Shown here one piece after another: positions 8,452 through 16,271 of a stretch of 17,156 nt of DNA. Below the pieces are notes generated by a model. The model saw nothing but the letters and a program-made list of their open reading frames with translations, did not search any database and had not been told where the DNA came from. Made by a program: the position numbers and the translations under genes. Each line of letters begins with the position of its first letter. Positions within the stretch are counted from its first letter, which is position 1. Location of the stretch: contig SVMQ01000021.1 of assembly GCA_015067375.1 (NCBI GenBank), positions 1 through 17,156 of the forward strand, given 5' to 3'. The stretch is from Oscillospiraceae bacterium. Its GTDB lineage: Bacteria > Bacillota > Clostridia > Oscillospirales > Ruminococcaceae.

Positions 8452-9568
8452 TTCTACCTCCAATAATGATATCGCATATCCTGTCTACATCCTCCATAGG
8501 AAGATCAGCGTACATTGGCAGTACCATTGCACGGTCAGCGTAGTAGTGGGAAACGGGTGTGTTTTCAGCTGAGTACTTTCCTTCATAACACTCCGCACTA
8601 TCAACAGAGGGATAGAAGTATCTTCTTGCAGATATGGAATGTTTGTTAAGTTCTGCAATGAGTTCGTCCCTGCTTATCGTGAAGCCATCCACTATCACAG
8701 GATAGTATGCATAGTTATATTTAACTCCCTGCTGTGGCTTGAGCAGACGCAGACCCTTTACGTCAGACAGACGCTCGGTATATCTGTCTGCGAGGACTTT
8801 TCTCTTGGCTATCTCTTCATCAATGTGGCGGAGGTTGCACAGACCCATTGCCGCTTCCATCTCGTTCATGCGTGCGTTGGTGCCGACATACTCTATGGTA
8901 TCCTTGCCTGCAACACCGAAGTTTCCGACGATGCCGAAATTGGTTATCTGCTCGATAGCCGCAAAGCGCTCCTTGTCATTGTAGGACACTATGCCGCCCT
9001 CAATGGTCTGGAATACCTTGGTCGCGTGCGTGCTGAACATTGATGCGTCACCGAAGTTTCCGACGCCAACGCCGTTTATCGTTTCACCAAATGCATGAGC
9101 TGCATCGTATACTACAAGCAGACCATGCTTCTTTGCAATCTTCTCAATTGCTTCTACATGACACACATATCCGTACACATGCGTAGCAACGATGGCACAG
9201 GTCTTGTCGGTGATAAGGGACTCTATCTTTGTTTCGTCTATGGTGAGATCTTCCTCGTTTATGTCGCAGAACACGGGAGTAAGCCCGTTGCGCACGATCG
9301 AGTGCGATGTGGATATATGTGTGAATGGGGATGTGATGACCTCACCCTTGAGCGCTGCTGTCTGAAGTGTTACCTCCAGGGCAACGTGACCGTTTGCAAA
9401 CAGAGCCACATTGGGTACCTGCATATATTTTTTTAGCTCCTCTTCAAATTCGCGGTGCAATGCGCCGCGACCTGTCAGCCATCTGCTGTCCCACAAGGGG
9501 CGTATGGTTTCACAGTACTCTTCAAATGTGGGCATGGATGACCATGTAACCGGTATGTTCTTCTGCAT
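8444..9568 (-). CDS. DegT/DnrJ/EryC1-family sugar aminotransferase (VioA-like)
   Basis: A 374-residue PLP enzyme of the DegT sugar aminotransferase family, which moves an amino group from glutamate to a keto sugar nucleotide. Visible marks are R-W-L-T-G-R-G near residue 29, F-A-N-G-H-V-A-L at 57-64, T-S-P-F-T-H at 79-84, D155-A-A-H-A-F-G with the aspartate that binds the PLP ring, and S-T-H-A-T-K184 with the Schiff-base lysine, followed by E-G-G. Length is normal. The overall pattern resembles VioA, the C-4 transaminase that makes dTDP-4-amino-4,6-dideoxyglucose. In this operon the likely substrate is the 4-keto-2,6-dideoxy sugar nucleotide made by the enzymes encoded upstream. C-3 amination of the diketo intermediate, as in vancosamine formation, is the main alternative. 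The start ATG has GGAGG 8 bases before it, 20 bases after the rfbC stop. The end overlaps wbqC. Confidence 0.9.
   Translation of the reverse strand: MQKNIPVTWSSMPTFEEYCETIRPLWDSRWLTGRGALHREFEEELKKYMQVPNVALFANGHVALEVTLQTAALKGEVITSPFTHISTSHSIVRNGLTPVFCDINEEDLTIDETKIESLITDKTCAIVATHVYGYVCHVEAIEKIAKKHGLLVVYDAAHAFGETINGVGVGNFGDASMFSTHATKVFQTIEGGIVSYNDKERFAAIEQITNFGIVGNFGVAGKDTIEYVGTNARMNEMEAAMGLCNLRHIDEEIAKRKVLADRYTERLSDVKGLRLLKPQQGVKYNYAYYPVIVDGFTISRDELIAELNKHSISARRYFYPSVDSAECYEGKYSAENTPVSHYYADRAMVLPMYADLPMEDVDRICDIIIGGRNV
8457..8461 (-). promoter_or_regulatory. Ribosome binding site deciding the wbqC start
   Basis: GGAGG on the minus strand, 5 bases before ATG 8451 and inside the end of the upstream aminotransferase gene. 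It rules against the earlier in-frame TTG at 8463. Confidence 0.65.
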
Positions 9569-9588
9569 TTCGTTTCCTCCGCTTTATA

Positions 9589-10152
9589 TCATTTTGTGTT
9601 ATCTGTCGTATAGTTTACGTCGCTTTCGCGAACAGTGGGTGCTACGGCGTCCTTAGCAGATAACACCACGTCGCCCTCGCCCCATTCGATACCTATCTCG
9701 GGATCGTTCCATAATATTGCACGGTCATATTCGGGATAGTACAGCTCGCTTACTTTGTACTGCACCTCGCAGTTCTCCACAAGTGACATACACGCATTTC
9801 CAAACCCCTTAGGCACATACAGCTGTAACTTGTTTTCTTCGCTTAGTTCTACCGACAGCCATTTCATATAGGTCTTAGAGCCCTTTCTCAGATCCACTAT
9901 TGCATTGAGCACCTTTCCCTTGGTGCAGCGCAGCAGCTTCGCCTGAGAATACGGCACGTTCTGAAAATGTATACCGCGTATCGTCCGCGGTTTTACCGAC
10001 AGAAAGTGGTTGTCTTGTACGAATACATCCTTAATTCCAAACTTCGCAAGTGTTCTTGCTGAGTAGGACTCAGTATAATAGCCCCTGTCGTCCCTGAATA
10101 CATCGGGTTCGATAAGAAATACTCCCGGTATCTCCAATTCTGTTACTTTCAT
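9589..10152 (-). CDS. rfbC: RfbC/RmlC-type dTDP-4-keto-6-deoxyhexose epimerase with an active-site change
   Basis: A 187-residue cupin of the RmlC family, which epimerises C-3 and/or C-5 of dTDP-4-keto-6-deoxy sugars. It aligns without gaps to E. coli RfbC from memory: D-D-R-G at 21-24, V-Q-D-N-H near 45, I-R-G-I-H62-F-Q with the general base, Y132 as the general acid, and W-N-D-P-E-I-G-I-E-W near 148. The second conserved histidine, in the usual G-F-A-H-G-F, is missing: here residues 116-121 read G-F-G-N-A-C, with N119 in that place. The enzyme may therefore act at only one carbon or on a changed substrate, which would suit a 2,6-dideoxy intermediate. Its ATG overlaps the TGA of the oxidoreductase (ATGA), with AGGAG just before. 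No rfbD is present to finish L-rhamnose. Confidence 0.88.
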   Translation of the reverse strand: MKVTELEIPGVFLIEPDVFRDDRGYYTESYSARTLAKFGIKDVFVQDNHFLSVKPRTIRGIHFQNVPYSQAKLLRCTKGKVLNAIVDLRKGSKTYMKWLSVELSEENKLQLYVPKGFGNACMSLVENCEVQYKVSELYYPEYDRAILWNDPEIGIEWGEGDVVLSAKDAVAPTVRESDVNYTTDNTK

Positions 10153-11165
10153 GTTTTATCTCCTGAAATGATCGTTTCTATCAATCCGCTCTGACTGATG
10201 ATATCGTCATAATGCGCCGTCCTCATGCTGCTGTCGCTGATGCAGTTGCCGAAATGCTCTATGCTCTTGCTGAATGTATCATCCGCAGACAGCGTGAAGC
10301 TCTGCTCCTCATTGCCCTGCTTTATGACAACGACAGGCTCGAAGCCGTCAGGCGCGGTGAGTATGCGGTTTGTGTATATCGTGCCTGTGCTGCCCCATAC
10401 TTCAAGGCTGCACTTGTAGCTGTTGTCCATGCCGAATGACACCTGTGCCGTCAGACCATCGTCATTCGTGAGCGTTGCACTGCCGTAGATATCCACCTCA
10501 AAGCCGTCCTTGCTGTTGAGCTGAGAAGCGGTAACACGCGCTCTGCTGCCGAGGAACATCGACGCAAGCTTTACGGTATAGCCGCCGCAGTCCAGCAGTG
10601 CGCCGCCGCCCAGTTCCTTGTTGTAGCGGAAATCATTCGCGCCCCTGAACGGGAAGCCGAAATCTATGCGGATGAGGCGCACATCGCCTATCGCGTCCTC
10701 ATTTATCTTGTTCTTTATCCAATCCAGTTGAGTATGGTAGACGAACATGTAATTCTCATGCACCGCGAGGCTGTTCGACTTTGCGAGCGAGATAAGCTCC
10801 TCTGTATCTGCCGCACAGGTAGTGAACGGCTTTTCAAGCAGAACGTGCTTTCCGTGCTTCAGTGCCGCTTTCGCCCATCTGTGATGCAGCGCAGGCGGCA
10901 GCGGAATATACACTGCGTCAATATCGGGGCAGCTCAGCAGTTCATTATAGGATGAAAACAGTCTACCGCCGTAGTTGTTAATGAAATTCTGTGCCTTTGC
11001 GCGCTCAGCCGAAACAAGCTCCTCTGTCGGCTGACCGAACCATTCCTCAGCGCTTGCGGAGGATATGCCGACAAACTCGAAGCGCTCATTTTTCATCAGT
11101 GCAGGCATGAAGCGCCTGAACGCTATCTCAGACGGGCAAAGCACACCTATTCTTATTTTATCCAT
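10149..11165 (-). CDS. Gfo/Idh/MocA oxidoreductase, probable NDP-hexose 3-ketoreductase
   Basis: A 338-residue NAD(P)-dependent reductase. The N-terminus, I-R-I-G-V-L-C-P-S-E-I-A-F-R-R, resembles the start of antibiotic-sugar 3-ketoreductases (TylC1, SpnN, KijD10), which have G-C-A-D-I-A in place of C-P-S-E-I-A. The classical glycine motif is thus altered here. E111-K112-P113 is the family catalytic motif, and G-G-G-A-L-L-D-C-G-G-Y (186-196) carries the conserved tyrosine region. In those pathways the enzyme reduces C-3 of the unstable dTDP-3,4-diketo-2,6-dideoxyglucose made by a 2,3-dehydratase. That dehydratase gene lies directly upstream here, only 2 bases away, so the same role is likely. 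The ATG at 11165 has GGAG a few bases before it, inside the end of the dehydratase gene. A generic sugar dehydrogenase role is the alternative. Confidence 0.85.
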   Translation of the reverse strand: MDKIRIGVLCPSEIAFRRFMPALMKNERFEFVGISSASAEEWFGQPTEELVSAERAKAQNFINNYGGRLFSSYNELLSCPDIDAVYIPLPPALHHRWAKAALKHGKHVLLEKPFTTCAADTEELISLAKSNSLAVHENYMFVYHTQLDWIKNKINEDAIGDVRLIRIDFGFPFRGANDFRYNKELGGGALLDCGGYTVKLASMFLGSRARVTASQLNSKDGFEVDIYGSATLTNDDGLTAQVSFGMDNSYKCSLEVWGSTGTIYTNRILTAPDGFEPVVVIKQGNEEQSFTLSADDTFSKSIEHFGNCISDSSMRTAHYDDIISQSGLIETIISGDKT

Positions 11166-11167
11166 AA

Positions 11168-12550
11168 TTACATCTCCAGTATCGAAAGAAGATTACGCAG
11201 CTGGATATTCAGTACGTTGTTGAACTGCACCATAGCATTGAGCGTTGCATAGTCCATCCAGAAGTAGCCGTCGGGAAGTGAGCCGACCTGTTCGGGAGAT
11301 ACGCGCAGCACGATATTCTTGTTCTGCTCGTGGTAGAACCTGCCGCCTTCCTCGGAAAGGATGACGTTGTTGCGTATCTCTGCACCGTTTTGCAGCAGTC
11401 GGAAGAACAGCCTGTCCATATCGGAGTATTCCTCCTCGGGTACTGCCGCCTCAAGCTGTATGGTAGGCGCAAGCTCTATGCTGTCGAAGCAGCCTGCCTC
11501 AGGCTTTGCCTGAACAAGGAATTTCAGCACTCCGTCAAACTCGGCGGTAACAAGTCCGAATGTTGCCATGCCGTCCGCCTCAAACAGCGGCTGCGACCAA
11601 TGGGTGACCTCTCTGCCCTCTATCTCGATATCACAGAACACAACCTTGAACGGGTAGCCTTTTTTGTGCGTTATGCCATCATCGGTGAAGTTCCATGACT
11701 TCATATCCGCGAGGGGAACTATCCTGTTTTCGCAGCTGTGCAGCATCTTGTAGTTGTTGATATATCTGAATGCTCTGACCATGTCGCTGTGACAGGGCTG
11801 ACGAAGCATGGATGCCGCAAGCGCCTGGTCGCGGAACATTGCACAAAGCCGCTCGGTGTCGCTGAGCGTATGCAGCGAATACGGGATGCAGGACAGCACG
11901 GTGCGCGTGTCCATATTGACAAGATTGTCTATCCTCATCAGCTGCTTTATAGTGCCGAGGGTCATCCAGCGGTGGCTTGGAAGCACCTCTATATCCTCGT
12001 TCACCATTATGATTATGTTGCGGTTGCGTTTGCCGAGGAAGCGCGACGACTGCTCCGACTGTATCTGGTCTACAAGTATATCCTCAGGCTTTGCGTTAAG
12101 GAAATAGTCGAGGTAAGCAGGCTTTTTTCCGCCGTGCTTCTGAGTAAAGTTGCTCTTTGTTGCCTGAATGGTGGGGGATATCTGTATCTTGTTGACATTT
12201 CCCGGTTCTATCTTTGCCTGCATCAGAAAATGCAGCACGCCGTCTATCTTTTTGCAGATGATGCCGAGGTAGCCTATCTCGTCCTGTATCAGCACAGGCT
12301 GCTCCAGCACAAGTTCGCCCTCGCGGTACTGCTGAAGTCCGCGTATCTGGAAGAAGCTGTTGTTCTGATTGCGTATCTCGCCCTGCTGCTCGTCATAGAA
12401 CCATACGCCGCTTTGTGAGAGACACATCTTTGAGATGTTCACTTTGAGCGAACGATTTTTTTCTCCGACCCAGTTGAGTATGTCGTCATACTCTGATCTG
12501 ACAGCACAGTCAGCCCATGAGTCAATGATAGCTGATATTGTATTTGTCAT
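11168..12550 (-). CDS. NDP-hexose 2,3-dehydratase
   Basis: A 460-residue protein of the NDP-hexose 2,3-dehydratase family (EvaA, TylX3, SpnO), which removes the C-2 hydroxyl of dTDP-4-keto-6-deoxyglucose to give the 3,4-diketo-2,6-dideoxy sugar. The family is built from two copies of one domain, and both are visible. Residues 84-129 and 320-365 share Q-P, then L-G or F-G-L, D-G-V-L with F-L next, Q-A-K with E and G, and P-T-I-Q. Further paired segments are F-L-G-K-R-N-R-N-I and F-Y-H-E-Q-N-K-N-I, each followed by a W-M motif. An open frame runs upstream to 12682, but ATG 12550 is chosen because it gives the family length, overlaps the rfbB stop as ATGA, and the residues before it only repeat rfbB sequence in another frame. 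This gene is the main sign that the operon makes a 2-deoxysugar. Confidence 0.93.
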   Translation of the reverse strand: MTNTISAIIDSWADCAVRSEYDDILNWVGEKNRSLKVNISKMCLSQSGVWFYDEQQGEIRNQNNSFFQIRGLQQYREGELVLEQPVLIQDEIGYLGIICKKIDGVLHFLMQAKIEPGNVNKIQISPTIQATKSNFTQKHGGKKPAYLDYFLNAKPEDILVDQIQSEQSSRFLGKRNRNIIIMVNEDIEVLPSHRWMTLGTIKQLMRIDNLVNMDTRTVLSCIPYSLHTLSDTERLCAMFRDQALAASMLRQPCHSDMVRAFRYINNYKMLHSCENRIVPLADMKSWNFTDDGITHKKGYPFKVVFCDIEIEGREVTHWSQPLFEADGMATFGLVTAEFDGVLKFLVQAKPEAGCFDSIELAPTIQLEAAVPEEEYSDMDRLFFRLLQNGAEIRNNVILSEEGGRFYHEQNKNIVLRVSPEQVGSLPDGYFWMDYATLNAMVQFNNVLNIQLRNLLSILEM

Positions 12551-13566
12551 CTGTTGCCGTACATCCTCTGATAATATTCCTGATACTCGCCGCTTATGAT
12601 GTTCTCCCACCACTCGCGGTTGTCGAGGTACCACTGTATCGTTTTCTGTATGCCGTCTGCAAACTTCGTTTCGGGAAGCCATCCAAGCTCGTTGTGTATC
12701 TTTGTCGGGTCGATAGCATAGCGCATATCGTGTCCCTTGCGGTCTGCAACATAGGTTATCAGGCTCTCGGGCTTGCCAAGCGCCTTGCAGATGATCTTCA
12801 CGATATCGATGTTCTTCATTTCATTGTGGCCGCCTATGTTGTACACCTCACCCACGCGTCCGTTGTGGATGATGAGGTCGATAGCGCGGCAGTGATCCTC
12901 AACATACAGCCAGTCGCGCACATTAAGACCCTCGCCGTATACGGGCAGGGGCTTGTCGTTGAGCGCATTCGCTATCATAAGCGGTATCAGCTTCTCGGGG
13001 AAGTGATACGGGCCGTAGTTGTTGGAGCATCTCGATATCGTCACGGGCAGACCGAATGTCCTGTGATACGCCTGCACCAGCAGATCTGCACTCGCCTTGG
13101 AGGCAGAGTAGGGGCTGGATGTGTGGATAGGTGTTTCCTCTGTAAAGAACAGGTCGGGGCGGTCAAGCGGCAGGTCGCCGTATACCTCGTCAGTGGACAC
13201 CTGATGGTAGCGCTTGATGCCGTATTTGCGGCAGGCGTCCATCATCACCTGTGTACCCATGATGTTCGTATTCAGGAACACACCTGGATTATCAATGGAG
13301 CGGTCAACGTGGCTCTCTGCCGCGAAGTTTACAACGATGTCGGGATGCTCCTCCTCAAACACCTTGTTCACTGCATCGCGGTCGGTGATATCCACCTTGC
13401 AGAAGCGGAAATTCTCGTTGTCCATAACGGACGCGAGCGTTTCAAGGTTGCCTGCATAGGTCAGGCAGTCAAGACAGATGATGCGGTATTCGGGATGCTC
13501 TTTAAGCATATAATGCACGAAGTTTCCGCCGATAAAGCCTGCGCCGCCTGTTACTATTATCTTCAT
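12547..13566 (-). CDS. rfbB: dTDP-glucose 4,6-dehydratase
   Basis: A 339-residue short-chain dehydrogenase/reductase-type enzyme that turns dTDP-glucose into dTDP-4-keto-6-deoxyglucose with bound NAD. The dinucleotide motif G-G-A-G-F-I-G is at residues 7-13. A-A-E-S-H-V-D-R-S lies at 82-90, the catalytic T125-D126-E127 is in S-T-D-E-V-Y-G, and Y153-x-x-x-K157 is in [20 protein letters not shown] follows in the substrate domain. All features and the length are standard. The ATG at 13566 overlaps the rfbA stop as ATGA, with GGAGG 8 bases before it, and the end overlaps the 2,3-dehydratase start the same way. Its product is the branch point for rhamnose, amino-deoxy and dideoxy sugars; the neighbours here direct it to the dideoxy branch. 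Confidence 0.97.
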   Translation of the reverse strand: MKIIVTGGAGFIGGNFVHYMLKEHPEYRIICLDCLTYAGNLETLASVMDNENFRFCKVDITDRDAVNKVFEEEHPDIVVNFAAESHVDRSIDNPGVFLNTNIMGTQVMMDACRKYGIKRYHQVSTDEVYGDLPLDRPDLFFTEETPIHTSSPYSASKASADLLVQAYHRTFGLPVTISRCSNNYGPYHFPEKLIPLMIANALNDKPLPVYGEGLNVRDWLYVEDHCRAIDLIIHNGRVGEVYNIGGHNEMKNIDIVKIICKALGKPESLITYVADRKGHDMRYAIDPTKIHNELGWLPETKFADGIQKTIQWYLDNREWWENIISGEYQEYYQRMYGNR

Positions 13567-14441
13567 AATAAATCCTCCGAGAGTGAGAGTATGTATTTGC
13601 CGTAGTCCGTCATTTTAAGCTCCTCGCCGAGCTTGTGCAGCTGCTCCGTGGTAATGAAGCCGCGGCGCCATGCGATCTCCTCGATGCAGGATATATAGAA
13701 GCCCTGCATCTCCTGAACGGTCTTTACAAAGCCGCTAGCTTTGTGCATCCCTTTGGGAGAGCCTGTATCCAGCCACGACATTCCGCGACCGAGCAGGGTG
13801 ACATGAAGCTCGCCTTTTTCAAGGTAATGATTGTTGATGGAGGTTATCTCTATCTCACCGCGCGGTGACGGCTTGACATTTTTCGCGATCTCCACCACCT
13901 TGTTGTCATAGAAATAAAGACCGGGTACGGCGTAGTTTGATTTTGGCTTTTCGGGCTTTTCTTCTATAGAGATGACCTTGTTGTTCTCGTCGAACTCAAC
14001 AACACCGAATTCGCGCGGGTTTTTTACAGGATATCCGAAAACAGCGGCACCGCCATTTTCAATCAGCTCCATAGTTTGCTTTAGCAACGCTGAGAAAGAC
14101 TGACCGAAGAAAACGTTATCTCCGAGTACAAGACATACGCTGTCGTTACCGATGAAATCAGCGCCGATAATGAACGCGTCGGCGAGACCACGCGGCTTGT
14201 CCTGCACTTTGTATTCGATGCGGATGCCGATGCGGCTTCCGTCACCCAGCAGCTTTTCATAATTAGGTGTATCCTCAGGCGTAGATATGACAAGTATCTC
14301 GCTGATGCCTGCAAGAAGCAGCACTGCCAGCGGATAGTAGATAAGGGGCTTATCATAGATAGGCAGCAGCTGTTTGCTGACCGCGATAGTGTTAGGATAA
14401 AGGCGTGTACCCTTGCCGCCTGCCAAAATTATACCTTTCAT
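13563..14441 (-). CDS. rfbA: Glucose-1-phosphate thymidylyltransferase
   Basis: A 292-residue nucleotidyltransferase that joins glucose-1-phosphate and dTTP to give dTDP-glucose. The start has the signature [11 protein letters not shown] (8-18) and then [15 protein letters not shown]108-N-V-F-F-G holds a metal-binding aspartate, and V-I-S-I-E-E-K-P lies further on. Length matches the family (about 290). The frame is open up to 14495, but ATG 14441 is chosen because GGAGG lies 6 bases before it and the protein then begins exactly at the conserved M-K-G-I-I-L-A-G-G. It is the first gene of the eight-gene sugar operon, about 39 bases after the predicted transcription start. The residue before the G-L-A-D-A-F segment is R where many relatives have an acidic D or E. 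Confidence 0.97.
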   Translation of the reverse strand: MKGIILAGGKGTRLYPNTIAVSKQLLPIYDKPLIYYPLAVLLLAGISEILVISTPEDTPNYEKLLGDGSRIGIRIEYKVQDKPRGLADAFIIGADFIGNDSVCLVLGDNVFFGQSFSALLKQTMELIENGGAAVFGYPVKNPREFGVVEFDENNKVISIEEKPEKPKSNYAVPGLYFYDNKVVEIAKNVKPSPRGEIEITSINNHYLEKGELHVTLLGRGMSWLDTGSPKGMHKASGFVKTVQEMQGFYISCIEEIAWRRGFITTEQLHKLGEELKMTDYGKYILSLSEDLL

Positions 14442-14486
14442 ATAAAGCCTCCATAAATCGTCGGTCAGATGACCATATTCAAATAA

Positions 14487-14515
14487 ATTATACACCTTAT
14501 CGTTTTTTTTGTCAA
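14487..14515 (-). promoter_or_regulatory. Consensus sigma-A promoter of the dTDP-sugar operon
   Basis: On the minus strand TTGACA (14515-14510) and TATAAT (14492-14487) both match the consensus exactly, with a 17-base spacer that begins with seven A. Transcription would start near 14480, leaving a short leader of about 39 bases before rfbA. No operator repeat is evident in the leader. The strength suggests steady high expression. Confidence 0.88.
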
Positions 14516-14577
14516 TACCGATACGACATATTACTAATGTCCGCGGCGGCGCGGAGCAGTGAGCTTTCGGAGTATAT

Positions 14578-14610
14578 GAAAAGGAGAGAACGATGAGTCC
14601 TCTCCTTGTT
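14578..14610. terminator. Hairpin between the phage tail genes and the sugar operon
   Basis: AAGGAGAG (14581-14588) and CTCTCCTT (14600-14607) are perfect inverted repeats, extended inward by up to three pairs, with a short loop. It lies just after the stop of the last phage-type gene and before the rfbA promoter. On the minus strand TTTTCAT follows, a weak T run, so it is a likely but imperfect terminator that insulates the two units. Confidence 0.65.
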
Positions 14611-14617
14611 TGTTATG

Positions 14618-15043
14618 CTATGTCGGCATTTCCAGCTCGTTTATCCTGCTGCGCCAGTAAGCGCGGTGAGCAAGCTCCTCAGCGTATTCCTCCTTGGTAG
14701 CAGCGCCCTCGGCAAGCTTAGCGGCGATGTAGTCTGTTGCGGCAAGCTGTGCTTTAAGCTTTACTATCTCGGCGGCTGCATTGAGCTTATCGACTTCGGG
14801 CTGCTTGTCCGCGTCGGTGCGCGGCACAGGTGCGCCCTTAATCAGCTTGTAGTTGTACAAGCCGCGCTCGTCAAGCAGTCCATCAGCAAGATAATTGCCC
14901 TGTGCATGGTGGAAGCGGTCGCCGCCGCCCTCGTCTATCTCCGTCCAACCTGTGGTGTCGGTGATAAAAGCGGAGCTGTTTACGGCTATAATGACGCCGT
15001 TTTCATCGGTCTTTGCGTAGACCTTGTATGAATTGTTTTTCAA
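14618..15043 (-). CDS. Phage tail-associated small protein with C-terminal coiled coil
   Basis: A 141-residue protein of a kind common at the end of tail operons in prophages of Clostridia; its exact function is not known to me. Residues 1-70 form a compact part with V-N-S-S-A-F-I-T-D near 21, then a W-T-E-I-D-E-G-G-G-D-R-F segment and H-A-Q-G-N-Y-L. Residues about 83-137 are helical with regular L, I and A spacing, probably a coiled coil, and include E-E-Y-A-E-E-L. The start is a TTG at 15043, fixed by an ideal AAGGAGG 7 bases before it (15051-15057); no in-frame ATG precedes it. It lies 12 bases after the stop of the larger tail protein, so the two share a transcript. It may be a tail-fibre accessory or assembly protein (inference). 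Confidence 0.65.
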   Translation of the reverse strand: MKNNSYKVYAKTDENGVIIAVNSSAFITDTTGWTEIDEGGGDRFHHAQGNYLADGLLDERGLYNYKLIKGAPVPRTDADKQPEVDKLNAAAEIVKLKAQLAATDYIAAKLAEGAATKEEYAEELAHRAYWRSRINELEMPT

Positions 15044-15050
15044 ATCTGCA

Positions 15051-15057
15051 CCTCCTT
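15051..15057 (-). promoter_or_regulatory. Ideal ribosome binding site for a TTG start
   Basis: AAGGAGG on the minus strand, 7 bases before TTG 15043. Its first base pairs lie inside the stop codon of the upstream tail protein. It decides the unusual TTG start. Confidence 0.75.
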
Positions 15058-16261
15058 AAAGCTCGGCAGAGAAGTCAAAATACTGCCCCGCTTTATTCTT
15101 GAATACAAGCTGTGCGGGGTCGCCTGTTACTCCGTCAGCGATGGTGAACAGTACCACTATGCCGTTTCCTGCAACGGCGCTTGCTTGGGCGATCGTAGTT
15201 TCGTATAGGCTGTTTATGCCTTTCGACGCAGTAAAAACAGTACACGGAGCTTCGCTCATGGTCACGGAAGGTTCTGCCAGACGCATAGGTGCAGGCAGGC
15301 TGCACACGACCTGTACCTGTGTGGCACTCACGACAAAACCGCTGCCGTTGTATGAAAAATTTCTCGTGCTGTCGTTGTCAAGGCGTACGAAGTATCGCTG
15401 ACACTTCAGCAGCTCTGTTGCAGGGTCGGGTGGCGTGAATGGAGTTGCAACTGAGCCGAACTCTAGTTTTGCCCAAGCGACAGTTGCCGACGCTCCAACA
15501 TCCACTGGTCTGATAGGCTGTATCTGCAATTCCGCTGTGGTAGGCGTGAATGTGTATTTGTGGATGCCAATTCCGCTGATTTCTGAATTAACATCATTCA
15601 CAGTTGCTACAACTCTACCGCTTTTCTCAACTACGTTAACGCTGAGTGTAAAAGGCTGTCCGACCATATACTCTGGAATTTCTACCGTTTGCCGAAATGC
15701 TCTGCCAATAGTATTTGTACATTCCACCTTTAAACCGCCACTTACAACAGTTACCTTTTCTCCGCCGCCTATGAACCACATATCAACCGAATACCCATTA
15801 GCCTCATACTCCGTCTGACCTCTCTGATTAATCTTGAAATCAGGATTTATCAGCAAATTCGGGTTGCTTATCGCAGTAGCCGCCGCCTCAATAGTTTTTT
15901 CTGCGGTGAGGTGGATGTCCGTGTTGTTGGCATGGGCGTTGATGGTATCGCGCGCTGTCTGGTCTGTTGTACCGCTGCCCCCACCTGCGGGGGCGCACTT
16001 AAAAACCGGAGTCTGAAAATCGTGACCGCATATCTGCACCGAACCTGTACCCAGCAGATACATGACTCCTCCGAAACCACGTATCTGCACTGCCTGTCCT
16101 GCTGGTAACGACATAACGCCGTCCGCACCTGCCGTGATGTTCGGCTCGCCCGAAGCGTATACCGTGTCCGTGCCGTCGTTGCGGATGTCGCAGTTCTGTC
16201 CGCTGAGCCTTATCTCCTGCTCTGTGCCTGTGAGAGTGATAGTTTTTGTGTTGAGTTTCAT
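15056..16261 (-). CDS. Phage tail fibre / receptor-binding protein
   Basis: A 401-residue protein built like a phage tail-tip adhesin. The N-terminal ~90 residues are beta-rich and probably attach to the tail. A glycine linker (93-97) leads to I-N-A-H-A-N-N-T-D-I-H-L-T (107-119), a pattern seen at trimer stems of tail fibres. N-L-L-I-N-P-D-F at 135-142 opens a jelly-roll, carbohydrate-binding-like domain that closes with W-A-K-L-E-F-G near 263 and C-Q-R-Y-F at 287-291, a hallmark of many tail-fibre proteins. The last 110 residues form a further beta domain that probably meets the host surface. The ATG at 16261 has AAGGAGG just before it. It lies 10 bases after the upstream tail gene. The likely target is a surface glycan of the host (inference). 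Confidence 0.8.
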   Translation of the reverse strand: MKLNTKTITLTGTEQEIRLSGQNCDIRNDGTDTVYASGEPNITAGADGVMSLPAGQAVQIRGFGGVMYLLGTGSVQICGHDFQTPVFKCAPAGGGSGTTDQTARDTINAHANNTDIHLTAEKTIEAAATAISNPNLLINPDFKINQRGQTEYEANGYSVDMWFIGGGEKVTVVSGGLKVECTNTIGRAFRQTVEIPEYMVGQPFTLSVNVVEKSGRVVATVNDVNSEISGIGIHKYTFTPTTAELQIQPIRPVDVGASATVAWAKLEFGSVATPFTPPDPATELLKCQRYFVRLDNDSTRNFSYNGSGFVVSATQVQVVCSLPAPMRLAEPSVTMSEAPCTVFTASKGINSLYETTIAQASAVAGNGIVVLFTIADGVTGDPAQLVFKNKAGQYFDFSAEL

Positions 16262-16271
16262 TTTTGCCTCC

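Noticed and set aside
12551..12682. A longer start for the 2,3-dehydratase
   Set aside because: The extra 44 residues are out-of-frame rfbB sequence, rich in R and H, and would make the protein longer than the family; ATG 12550 overlaps the rfbB stop in the common ATGA way.
12538..13605. A 355-codon open frame on the plus strand opposite rfbB
   Set aside because: rfbB on the minus strand has all catalytic motifs; the opposite frame has none and extends beyond both ends of rfbB without a ribosome site.
14521..14577. A phage attachment site or integration scar between the tail genes and the rfbA promoter
   Set aside because: There is a GC-rich patch at 14541-14557, but no tRNA end, no integrase and no second copy of the patch were seen in the window, so it cannot be supported.
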